Positions 33,598 through 40,793 of a DNA stretch of 64,000 bases are shown here, piece after piece. A program made the position numbers and the translations under genes. Source of the stretch: CAYNRA01 sp046296415 (GTDB taxonomy: Bacteria; Bacteroidota; Bacteroidia; Cytophagales; Spirosomataceae); NCBI GenBank assembly GCA_046296415.1, contig JBKBLN010000001.1, positions 434,001-498,000 on the forward strand. Reading direction: 5' to 3'. A model generated the notes under the pieces. That model was not told the origin of the DNA. It worked only from the letters and a program-made list of their open reading frames with translations, and did not search any database. Each line of letters begins with the position of its first letter. The stretch's first letter is position 1.

Positions 33598-33627
33598 TTA
33601 AGAATATATTCTTTTTGGCTAAGTTTG
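33598..33627 (+). promoter_or_regulatory. Promoter of the glutamate dehydrogenase gene
   Basis: TAAGTTTG (33620-33627) matches TAnnTTTG; nineteen bases upstream TTA (33598-33600) replaces TTG. Leader of about 28 bases to the ATG at 33662. The remainder of the 300-base gap 33361-33661 holds this site and the dksA promoter and no further supported feature. Confidence 0.62.
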
Positions 33628-33661
33628 CGTTTTCATTCAGACATGACCAGATAATAAACAT

Positions 33662-34939
33662 ATGACGTACATAGAACCCGCTCCCATTAAGGACAAGGAA
33701 AATCCGTTGGAGTCCATGATGTCGCGCTTTGATGCGGCAGTCAAAATCTTAGGTATTAGTGATGAAATGTACCATATTCTAAAGGTACCTGCCCGCCAAG
33801 TCATTGTGGGTCTTCCGGTAACCATGGATAACGGCCAAGTGAAGGTTTTCGAAGGATATCGCGTGATTCACTCCACGATTCTGGGCCCCGGAAAAGGGGG
33901 AATACGCTTCGACCCGGATGTAACATTAGATGAAGTACGCGCCTTGGCGGCCTGGATGACATGGAAATGTGCGGTGGTGGATATTCCCTATGGTGGTGCC
34001 AAAGGCGGAATCGCTTGTAATCCCCGTGAAATGTCGGCAGGTGAAATGGAGCGTTTGATGCGCGCCTACACCTTAGCGATGTTGGATATTTTTGGACCTG
34101 ATAAAGACATCCCAGCTCCAGACATGGGAACGGGACCTCGGGAAATGGCTTGGTTGATGGACGAGTACTCCAAAGCCAAAGGCATGACCACCCAAGCAGT
34201 TGTGACTGGAAAACCCTTGGTTTTGGGTGGGTCGCTGGGCCGTACGGAAGCCACTGGTCGGGGCGTTATGGTTTCGGCTTTAGCGGGTATGGATAAATTA
34301 AAAATCAACCCGTATCGTGCCACAGCCGCCGTGCAAGGATTTGGAAATGTGGGCTCTCATGCTGCCCAGTTGCTGGCCGAAAAAGGGGTGAGTATTCACG
34401 GTATCTCCGACATTTCGGGGGCTTATTACAACGACAAGGGCATTGACATCGAAAAGGCCATTGCCTACCGTAACAGCAACGGGGGTACGTTGGAAGGCTT
34501 TGACGGCGCCGAGAAAATTCCTGCCGAAGATCTGCTATTCCTTCCAGTCGATGTCCTAGTACCTGCCGCCAAGGAGGATGTAATTACCAAGGATAATGCT
34601 GGTAAAATTCAGGCTAAATTGATCGTAGAGGGCGCCAACGGGCCTACTTCTGCCAAAGCAGACGATATTATCAACGAGAAGGGTATCATGGTCGTGCCGG
34701 ATATCCTAGCCAATGCGGGTGGGGTGACCGTTTCTTATTTTGAATGGGTACAAAACCGGATCGGATACAAATGGACCCTCGATCGGATCAATCGCCGGTG
34801 TGACCGGGCCATGAAAGATGCTTTCCATAATGTATTCGACATTTCACAAAAATACAATGTGTCCCTTCGTTTAGCCGCTTATATTTTGGCCATCGATAAA
34901 GTGTCTAGCTCCTACAAGTTCCGGGGAGGCTACGGTTGA
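33662..34939 (+). CDS. gdhA: Glutamate (Glu/Leu/Phe/Val) dehydrogenase
   Basis: Interconverts glutamate and 2-oxoglutarate plus ammonia. The 425-residue chain has the catalytic lysine K114 in PYGGAKGGIAC, the K78 region GPGKGGIRF, and the NAD(P)-binding AVQGFGNVGSHAAQLLAEKG from about 222. The substrate-specificity segment FGPDKDIPAPDMGT is complete. Size and sequence match the ~420-residue hexameric class. The gene has its own promoter and a strong terminator, so it is a single transcription unit. Confidence 0.95.
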   Translation: MTYIEPAPIKDKENPLESMMSRFDAAVKILGISDEMYHILKVPARQVIVGLPVTMDNGQVKVFEGYRVIHSTILGPGKGGIRFDPDVTLDEVRALAAWMTWKCAVVDIPYGGAKGGIACNPREMSAGEMERLMRAYTLAMLDIFGPDKDIPAPDMGTGPREMAWLMDEYSKAKGMTTQAVVTGKPLVLGGSLGRTEATGRGVMVSALAGMDKLKINPYRATAAVQGFGNVGSHAAQLLAEKGVSIHGISDISGAYYNDKGIDIEKAIAYRNSNGGTLEGFDGAEKIPAEDLLFLPVDVLVPAAKEDVITKDNAGKIQAKLIVEGANGPTSAKADDIINEKGIMVVPDILANAGGVTVSYFEWVQNRIGYKWTLDRINRRCDRAMKDAFHNVFDISQKYNVSLRLAAYILAIDKVSSSYKFRGGYG

Positions 34940-34956
34940 TATTATTTTTGTAACAC

Positions 34957-34989
34957 AAAAAGTCTGGATCGAGAGGTTCAGACTTTTTT
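34957..34989 (+). terminator. Rho-independent terminator after gdhA
   Basis: AAAAAGTCTG (34957-34966) pairs with CAGACTTTTT (34979-34988), 12-base loop, T run. It starts 17 bases after the stop. Confidence 0.92.
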
Positions 34990-35003
34990 AATTTCTTGCA
35001 ATC

Positions 35004-35453
35004 ATGTTAACGCAACTCTTTTTTGCTGAATGGAGTGAGGCTAGAACGCGCTTCACCAATTTGCTTAGTCAATTGACAGAAAATGATTTGACCAAAAAGA
35101 ACGGTCAATCTCCTAACTCCGCAGGTTTCCTAGTTCGCCATATTTTGGAGGTTGAATTACTTTTTGCTAAAAACGTATTTCGAAATCCAGAGGTACAAAT
35201 TGTCGCCAAAACGGTGATTTCGAAAAAAGATACGGGAGAATGGACGGACTTAATTAGCCTTCAGGAATTAAATCAATACGCCACGAAATCACTTTCTGAT
35301 GCCATCTTAAAACAAACGGAGGAGGACTGGTTCGAACTCATTTCGACTCAGGAATTCGGTACGAAATCCAAAGCCCAAGCACTTGGCCGAATTGTGTCGC
35401 ATACCGCTTATCATGCAGGCCAATTGGCCTTGGTGTTGAAATATGGTCATTGA
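35004..35453 (+). CDS. DinB-family protein
   Basis: A 149-residue protein with the DinB/YfiT four-helix fold. The three metal-ligand histidines are visible in LVRHILEVE (H near 46) and in VSHTAYHAGQ (about 133-138). These proteins are often metal-dependent and related to thiol transferases or have unknown roles. It starts 15 bases after the gdhA terminator and converges on the AraC gene. The substrate cannot be inferred. Confidence 0.88.
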   Translation: MLTQLFFAEWSEARTRFTNLLSQLTENDLTKKNGQSPNSAGFLVRHILEVELLFAKNVFRNPEVQIVAKTVISKKDTGEWTDLISLQELNQYATKSLSDAILKQTEEDWFELISTQEFGTKSKAQALGRIVSHTAYHAGQLALVLKYGH

Positions 35454-35464
35454 GTCGACTAGGA

Positions 35465-36388
35465 TCAGGTACCTATATTGGTGTAGGTTCCATTTGAATC
35501 TAATCCGTTCTCTCTGAATTGTTTGGGTGTAACCCCAACACGCTCTTTGAAGTATCTTGAAAAATGTTGTGGGTACCGAAAGCCCAGCTCATAAGCAACC
35601 TCGCTGATCGACTTCTCAGGATCAAGAATTTTATCCTTCGCTCGTTCAATTAATTTGAGTTGAATGTATTCAGAGGCGGATATTCCAATATCCCGCTTCA
35701 CCATATCCCCTAAATAATTAGGTGATAAGTGCATCTGGTCAGCAAAAAAGGCTACGGAAGGTAATCCCAGGGACTGCGTCTTGGATTGCTCGAAATAGTC
35801 GAAGACTAATCTTTCAAACCGAAGGAGGCCGCCCATCTGTGCTTGGGAACGTGTCAAAAACTGACGGTCATAAAAACGATGAATGTAGTTTAGTAAAAGC
35901 TCTAACGTATTAACAATGAGTTTTTTACTAAACTTATCCGTATTCTGATTGAGCTCAATCAAGATCTGATCCAAACATAGTTGAATTTGCCCTCGCTCTC
36001 GCTCAGACAGATGCAGGGCCTCATGAGATTGGTATTGAAAAAACGTATAATCTCCCATGTGCCTTGATAAGGGCGTACCCTTCAATAAGTCAGGGTGAAA
36101 GACAAGGGCTTTTCCATAAGGTTGATGCCACTCGTCCTCAGGTTCCAGCCGATAGACTTGAAAAGGGGCAATAAAAACCATGGTTCCCTCGGCGTAATCA
36201 TACCATTGATTCCCATAGCGAATATCCCCACAGCGCGTTTCTTTCAAAAAAATGCCATAAAAATTCAACCGAATGGTTTTTCGCTGTTTTGGAGCAGATA
36301 AGGATAAGTCGATCCAATTGATTAATGGATGCAGAGTGGACTGTCCAAAATAGGAACTGTATTGATGGATGGTCTCAAAATTCAACAT
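35465..36388 (-). CDS. AraC-family transcriptional regulator
   Basis: A 307-residue regulator. The N-terminal half is an AraC-type ligand-binding or cupin-like sensing domain (YAEGTMVFIAPFQVYRLEP). The C-terminal helix-turn-helix pair (about 205-300) has FADQMHLSPNYLGDMVKRD, SISEVAYELGFRYPQHFSRYFKERVGVTPKQFRE. It is divergent from the outer-membrane protein gene with a 148-base gap that contains two copies of TGTGTACAAA, so it very likely regulates that gene and itself. Confidence 0.92.
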   Translation of the reverse strand: MLNFETIHQYSSYFGQSTLHPLINWIDLSLSAPKQRKTIRLNFYGIFLKETRCGDIRYGNQWYDYAEGTMVFIAPFQVYRLEPEDEWHQPYGKALVFHPDLLKGTPLSRHMGDYTFFQYQSHEALHLSERERGQIQLCLDQILIELNQNTDKFSKKLIVNTLELLLNYIHRFYDRQFLTRSQAQMGGLLRFERLVFDYFEQSKTQSLGLPSVAFFADQMHLSPNYLGDMVKRDIGISASEYIQLKLIERAKDKILDPEKSISEVAYELGFRYPQHFSRYFKERVGVTPKQFRENGLDSNGTYTNIGT

Positions 36389-36427
36389 AGGGATATTGAT
36401 TTAAAGAAAACTACAGGTTTTTAGGAA

Positions 36428-36481
36428 TGTGTACAAACCATCAAGTAAAATGGGTATCTGAATCCGTAATTTGTGTACAAA
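36428..36481. promoter_or_regulatory. Direct-repeat operator candidate in the AraC / outer-membrane gap
   Basis: The 10-base sequence TGTGTACAAA occurs at 36428-36437 and 36472-36481, followed in both cases by TCAAG within 3 bases. Spacing is 44 bases, about four helical turns. Direct repeats phased on the DNA helix are typical of AraC-family operators. A TATTTTTG (36501-36508) -7-like element lies just downstream for the plus-strand gene. Confidence 0.6.
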
Positions 36482-36536
36482 TTCAAGAAAATTAGCCTCC
36501 TATTTTTGTGTTTCACTTTCTAACATTTGTGGGTAG

Positions 36537-37304
36537 ATGAAATACATTTATTGGATTTGCCTTGCGGCAAGTTTACATTCGATCTCGCATTCGGCCTGTG
36601 GTCAGGACTCAACCTTGCATTTTTCAGGCTCAATTGGTATCACCACCAATGGCTTTTCGATTATTCCGACCTTTTCATTAAATAGTCCCGCCACTATGAT
36701 GAACTTTGCTTGGCGAAAGGAAAAACTTAGCTTTGAACCGGACATTCGGCTGGTACCCAACCTATCCAAGGGGTCGTTAATTTGGTGGTTGAGGTACCGT
36801 GTCATTCACAAACCAACGTGGGGTATTCGTGCGGGAGCCCATCCAGCATTTTCGTTGATCCGGCGGGATGAAATTATTTCCGGAAAAAGCAAAGAAATAA
36901 CCGAAATGCTTCGATTTTTAGCTTTTGAGGTGGTTCCACATTACACGATTTCACCTCATCTTGAATTGAGTGCGATGTATTTGGAAGGTCATGGATTGCA
37001 GCCCCATGGTCCTCAAGCCAGCCGAGTATTATTTTTGAATTCATCGATTACCCACCTTCCATTGAATCGACATGGACTTCATCTCAGCGTATTCCCATCT
37101 CTTTTTTTTCTACACATAGACGGGAATCGGGGAACCTACCTATCAGGTACAGCCCGAATCTCGCACGTGAAACTTCCAATTAGTTTTCAAGGGACGATAA
37201 ATCAAACCCTAAAATCCAATATCCCCAACAACCAAAATTTTATGTGGAATCTGACCATGACCTACCATTTTCAAAAAAAATACAGGCAATTACGACAAAA
37301 TTAA
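36537..37304 (+). CDS. Exported outer-membrane-type beta-barrel protein, unknown function
   Basis: A 255-residue protein with a signal peptide (1-22, ending ACGQ). The mature part has amphipathic strands (LHFSGSIGITTNGFSI, FAWRKEKLSFEPDIRLV, YRVIHKPTWGIRAGAHPAFSL, NRGTYLSGTARISHV) and ends MWNLTMTYHF plus a basic tail. No family name is recognised. It is the divergent neighbour of the AraC regulator. Its end overlaps the convergent phosphotransferase gene by 15 bases. Confidence 0.72.
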   Translation: MKYIYWICLAASLHSISHSACGQDSTLHFSGSIGITTNGFSIIPTFSLNSPATMMNFAWRKEKLSFEPDIRLVPNLSKGSLIWWLRYRVIHKPTWGIRAGAHPAFSLIRRDEIISGKSKEITEMLRFLAFEVVPHYTISPHLELSAMYLEGHGLQPHGPQASRVLFLNSSITHLPLNRHGLHLSVFPSLFFLHIDGNRGTYLSGTARISHVKLPISFQGTINQTLKSNIPNNQNFMWNLTMTYHFQKKYRQLRQN

Positions 37305-38339
37305 CCCCCTCCAATACCCTGGTTGATCCATGAGTTGCTGTAGCAATATGAATTGATTTTGAGCCCGGTGGAGGTTATGCAGGGCGTGGGTGGTTTTGTA
37401 ATAGGGATCTCCCATCCAGTAATCGGTCAGAAACCGAACCGCCTGCATGTACAGCAAACAAGGTCCGGCCCAAAATAAGGCCTCCCGTTCGGTGGAGGTC
37501 AAGACATCATTCAGTTGTTGTACATACCCTTGATGCAAAGCAGCATAGGTGTCAGGTCGAATTTGAAGGTGTGTCCAGTCAGTGCTTTCCTCGTTTAGGT
37601 TACAGGCGTATGTCCGGACCATGTCGCCGAGGTCCGAGAGAATGATACCGGGCATCAACGTATCCAAATCGCATACCGCCAAGACATCCTCGGTCCCCTC
37701 TTTAAATAAGATATTGCTGATTTTCGTGTCGTGGTGCAAAAGTCGGCGAGGGATATCCGCATGTTGCCAGAAACGATCAAATTGGTCTCCGATCACTCGG
37801 TACTTGTCAAAAAGCTTTTCCAGCGAATTGGCTAATTGTCGCCTTTCTTGTGTCGTCTCGCGTAGCGCCTCTTGCGCTTGTTCGATCCGAAGGGGTAGGT
37901 AATGGAACTGCGGAATAGTTTCTTGGAGGGAATGGAGGTCCAACCCATCTAATTTTTGGGTCAACGTCCCAAATCCTTGTGCGGCCGCATAAGCCATGGA
38001 AGGAGAATCGACCACCGACACGGTATATGATTGAGGCACAAATGGCGTGAGCCGCCAGTATCTCCCATCCCAAACCGACCAATCCTTTCCAGCCTTTGTC
38101 AGAATGGGTGCCAAAAAAAGATATTCCTCGTCCTGATGGGCTAAAAAATTAGCTGCGGTACGGACATTCGTGGCGATCCGGTCCGGAAATGGAAAGACGT
38201 GGGTATTCAACTGTTGGCCTATGTAGATGCCTTGTTCGGTCTCGATTTGAAAGGTCTGGTTGATGAGTCCTCCCCCAAAGGATCGAATTTGACGGATATC
38301 CAAAGAATAATCTTGTAGCCAAGTCATGTCAGGTAGCAT
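37290..38339 (-). CDS. Aminoglycoside-phosphotransferase-type kinase (NahK/homoserine-kinase-like)
   Basis: A 349-residue kinase of the APH superfamily. It shows GGLINQTFQIET with the ATP-grasp-like loop near the N-terminus, the catalytic motif LLHHDTKISNILF (H-D-x-K-x-x-N, about 200-212) and the metal site VCDLDTLMPG (about 220). These features resemble N-acetylhexosamine 1-kinases of Bacteroidetes rather than drug-resistance enzymes, and no resistance context is seen. The natural substrate is probably a small hydroxylated molecule such as a sugar. Confidence 0.82.
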   Translation of the reverse strand: MLPDMTWLQDYSLDIRQIRSFGGGLINQTFQIETEQGIYIGQQLNTHVFPFPDRIATNVRTAANFLAHQDEEYLFLAPILTKAGKDWSVWDGRYWRLTPFVPQSYTVSVVDSPSMAYAAAQGFGTLTQKLDGLDLHSLQETIPQFHYLPLRIEQAQEALRETTQERRQLANSLEKLFDKYRVIGDQFDRFWQHADIPRRLLHHDTKISNILFKEGTEDVLAVCDLDTLMPGIILSDLGDMVRTYACNLNEESTDWTHLQIRPDTYAALHQGYVQQLNDVLTSTEREALFWAGPCLLYMQAVRFLTDYWMGDPYYKTTHALHNLHRAQNQFILLQQLMDQPGYWRGLILS

Positions 38340-38389
38340 AAGGGAAGGTTCAAATTTGGGTTAATTTCCATCAAACTTTGGAAAAAGTG

Positions 38390-38397
38390 TATCTTTG
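38390..38397 (+). promoter_or_regulatory. Probable -7 element of gpmI
   Basis: TATCTTTG matches TAnnTTTG exactly; no good -33 TTG at 19 bases. It covers the TTG codon (38395-38397) that opens the reading frame, so the true start must be further down. Confidence 0.55.
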
Positions 38398-38424
38398 TCA
38401 ACGGAACCAAAATTACCAAAAACC

Positions 38425-39960
38425 TTGAATAAGAAAGTTATCCTCGTCATTTTAGATGGTTGGGGTTTGCCTAAGCCAGGAGAAGAATGGCGGTCTGCCA
38501 TAGAGGCTGCCGATGTTCCTTATTTTCGTCATTTAATGGCCACGTATCCGAATAGTACATTGGAAGCCTGCGGACGTGCCGTGGGGTTACCTCCGGGCCA
38601 AATGGGTAATTCGGAGGTAGGCCATACCAACCTAGGGGCCGGCCGGGTGGTGTACCAAGAATTAGAAAAAATCAATGTAGCCCTCGAGGAAGGTCAGTTT
38701 GCCAACGAATCCACTTGGACGAACGCCTTGGCCTATGCGAAGGAGAATCATAAAAAAGTCCATTTTATAGGTCTTGTTTCCGATGGAGGGGTTCATGCTC
38801 ATATCAACCACCTCACAGGTATGTTAAAACTTGCCCATGCGGCGGGAATTGACCAAACCTACATTCATGCTTTCATGGACGGTCGGGATTGTGACCCGAA
38901 GTCAGGAAAGGGTTTCATTGCGTCTTTGCAACCTACTTTGGATGAAACAGGGGCTCAAATTGCCTCTCTGACGGGTCGGTATTTTGCCATGGATCGCGAC
39001 AAGCGATGGGATCGGGTTCGACTGGCCTATGATGCCCTCGTGAAAGGAAAAGGAGAAGTGTATGTGGAGTCAAACGGTATTTTAGAAGCGATCCAATCCT
39101 CGTATGATGCAGAGGTAACTGATGAGTTTTTAAAACCCATCGTAGTGACTAAGGGTGGGCAGCCAGTAGCCCAAATCGAATCGGGCGATGTGGTGATTTG
39201 CTTTAATTTCCGGACGGACCGAGGTCGTGAAATCACCGAGGTGCTCACCCAGCAAGATTTTCCAGAGCAAGACATGAAAGCGTTGGATTTGTATTATGTT
39301 ACCCTGACCAACTACGACGAGACATTTCGGAATGTCAAGGTGATCTATGACAAAGATAATCTCACCCTGACACTCGGTGAAGTGATAGCCAATGCAGGTA
39401 AAACGCAAATTAGAACGGCCGAAACCGAGAAGTACCCCCACGTGACGTTCTTCTTCTCGGGTGGGCGTGAAGAGCCATTTGCCGGAGAAACTAGGCTTTT
39501 ATCGCCCTCCCCAAAAGATGTGGCTACCTACGATTTGAAACCCGATATGTCGGCCCGTGACTTGGTGAAGAATCTTGTCCCGCACTTAGAGGCGGAGTCG
39601 GTGGATTTTGTGTGTTTAAACTTTGCCAATCCGGATATGGTTGGGCATACAGGGGTCTTCGAAGCTGTAAAATCAGCTGTGGAAACTGTAGATGCTTGTT
39701 TAAAAGAGGTTGTCGAGACAGGGAAAGCCCATGGCTATACCTCTTTAGTGATCGCCGATCACGGAAATGCAGATTACATGCTGAATGATGATCGGACAGT
39801 CAATACGGCCCACTCTCTAAACTTGGTGCCGTTCATTGTGGTCGATGATGCCTACCATGGGACACCAGCCCATGGAAAATTAGGTGATGTAGCGCCTACG
39901 GTCTTGAAGATCATGGAAATTGACATTCCTTCCGAAATGACTGGAAATGTCTTAATCTAA
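38425..39960 (+). CDS. gpmI: 2,3-bisphosphoglycerate-independent phosphoglycerate mutase
   Basis: Interconverts 3- and 2-phosphoglycerate in glycolysis with two Mn2+. I chose the TTG at 38425, giving MNKKVILVILDGWG and 511 residues, the usual length; the frame is open for 10 codons more but the promoter -7 element covers that part. The nucleophile S63 is in MGNSEVGH, D11 binds metal, and the C-terminal metal motifs are NFANPDMVGHTG and VIADHGNADYM. The start is the only unusual point. It ends in a hairpin shared with the convergent gene. Confidence 0.94.
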   Translation: MNKKVILVILDGWGLPKPGEEWRSAIEAADVPYFRHLMATYPNSTLEACGRAVGLPPGQMGNSEVGHTNLGAGRVVYQELEKINVALEEGQFANESTWTNALAYAKENHKKVHFIGLVSDGGVHAHINHLTGMLKLAHAAGIDQTYIHAFMDGRDCDPKSGKGFIASLQPTLDETGAQIASLTGRYFAMDRDKRWDRVRLAYDALVKGKGEVYVESNGILEAIQSSYDAEVTDEFLKPIVVTKGGQPVAQIESGDVVICFNFRTDRGREITEVLTQQDFPEQDMKALDLYYVTLTNYDETFRNVKVIYDKDNLTLTLGEVIANAGKTQIRTAETEKYPHVTFFFSGGREEPFAGETRLLSPSPKDVATYDLKPDMSARDLVKNLVPHLEAESVDFVCLNFANPDMVGHTGVFEAVKSAVETVDACLKEVVETGKAHGYTSLVIADHGNADYMLNDDRTVNTAHSLNLVPFIVVDDAYHGTPAHGKLGDVAPTVLKIMEIDIPSEMTGNVLI

Positions 39961-39961
39961 C

Positions 39962-39994
39962 AAAAGGTCGTCTCTATTTTAGGGACGACTTTTT
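39962..39994. terminator. Bidirectional terminator between gpmI and the thioredoxin-like gene
   Basis: AAAGGTCGTC pairs with GACGACTTT across a short loop with one G-T pair; the plus-strand side is followed by TTTTTCTTT and the minus-strand side by a shorter T run. It overlaps the 3' ends of both converging genes. Confidence 0.78.
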
Positions 39995-40519
39995 CTTTAA
40001 CTCTTGATATAAACTAGGATATGTTTGAGCTTTGTATTGGTCAAACGGCTCTTTTTTGTAATGATCCTCTCCAATGAACGTGACAATTGGATGAAACGTC
40101 GGAGCATCCATGTAGCCTGGTAAAGGTTGAATCATTTGGAATTTTTCATCCAAGTACACAACTGTAGGATAACTCAATTTGCCTTGGAGTAAGGCGATTG
40201 CAATTTGATGCGTACCCTGTTGCGCATTGAATTCAAATGTTTGCTCTCCCAATTTGATGGGAGCCTTCCCTTCTGCGTTTAGTTTAACTGGATAAAAATG
40301 GGTATTCAGATAGGAGGCAACTTCAGGATGTGAAAAAGTATTTTTATCCATCACCTTACACCATCCACACCAGTCAGTATACACATCAATAAAGATTTTT
40401 TTTGGGGTTTCCTGTGATTTGGCAAACGCCTCCTCGATGGTCATCCAGTTTACTTGGGCCTTGCTTTCAATAGAAAAACAAAAACATAAAAGGAGGAGAG
40501 TAGAAAACACAGGTTTCAT
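39974..40519 (-). CDS. Exported thioredoxin-like protein
   Basis: A 181-residue periplasmic protein with signal peptide about 1-21 (SKAQ) and the redox motif WCGWC (C51, C54) in YTDWCGWCKVMDKNTF, followed by the cis-proline region LSYPTVVYLD. This is the thioredoxin_7/DUF255-like form. Likely reduces or shuffles disulfides in the periplasm. It stands alone on the minus strand. Confidence 0.9.
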   Translation of the reverse strand: MKPVFSTLLLLCFCFSIESKAQVNWMTIEEAFAKSQETPKKIFIDVYTDWCGWCKVMDKNTFSHPEVASYLNTHFYPVKLNAEGKAPIKLGEQTFEFNAQQGTHQIAIALLQGKLSYPTVVYLDEKFQMIQPLPGYMDAPTFHPIVTFIGEDHYKKEPFDQYKAQTYPSLYQELKKKSSLK

Positions 40520-40573
40520 TGAATTCGGTGTTGGAAAGTAAAAGAATGGAGTAAAGTAAATGACAATTCTTTA

Positions 40574-40636
40574 ATAAAAAAAGGAGCTGATGAACAGCTC
40601 CCTTCAGGACAATTTACCACTACGAGATTTCTTTCT
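40574..40636 (-). ncRNA. Candidate small RNA or orphan terminator upstream of the thioredoxin-like gene
   Basis: On the minus strand a TAAGTTTG element (40643-40650) is followed after about 7 bases by a 60-base stretch ending in a perfect terminator (GGAGCTG/CAGCTCC, 40583-40601) with a T run. The -33 TTG is at 15 rather than 19 bases. No gene lies between. The alternative is a terminator that ends transcription from the GntK-Gnd gene 190 bases upstream. Confidence 0.35.
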
Positions 40637-40793
40637 AGGAATCAAACTTATTTATAGAAATTAAGCAAACTTTTAATCATCTAGTTGTCATACTCATTTC
40701 AAAGGTAATTGATCCTAATATAGGATTGGAGATTTTTTTGCAGTAATGGCACAAACTACTTGTTTTTTCGCATGAAAATAGGTTTTTGTGGGT

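Noticed and set aside
37290..38339. Antibiotic-resistance aminoglycoside phosphotransferase
   Set aside because: The sequence resembles sugar or small-metabolite kinases of the same fold, and no mobile element or resistance gene is near.
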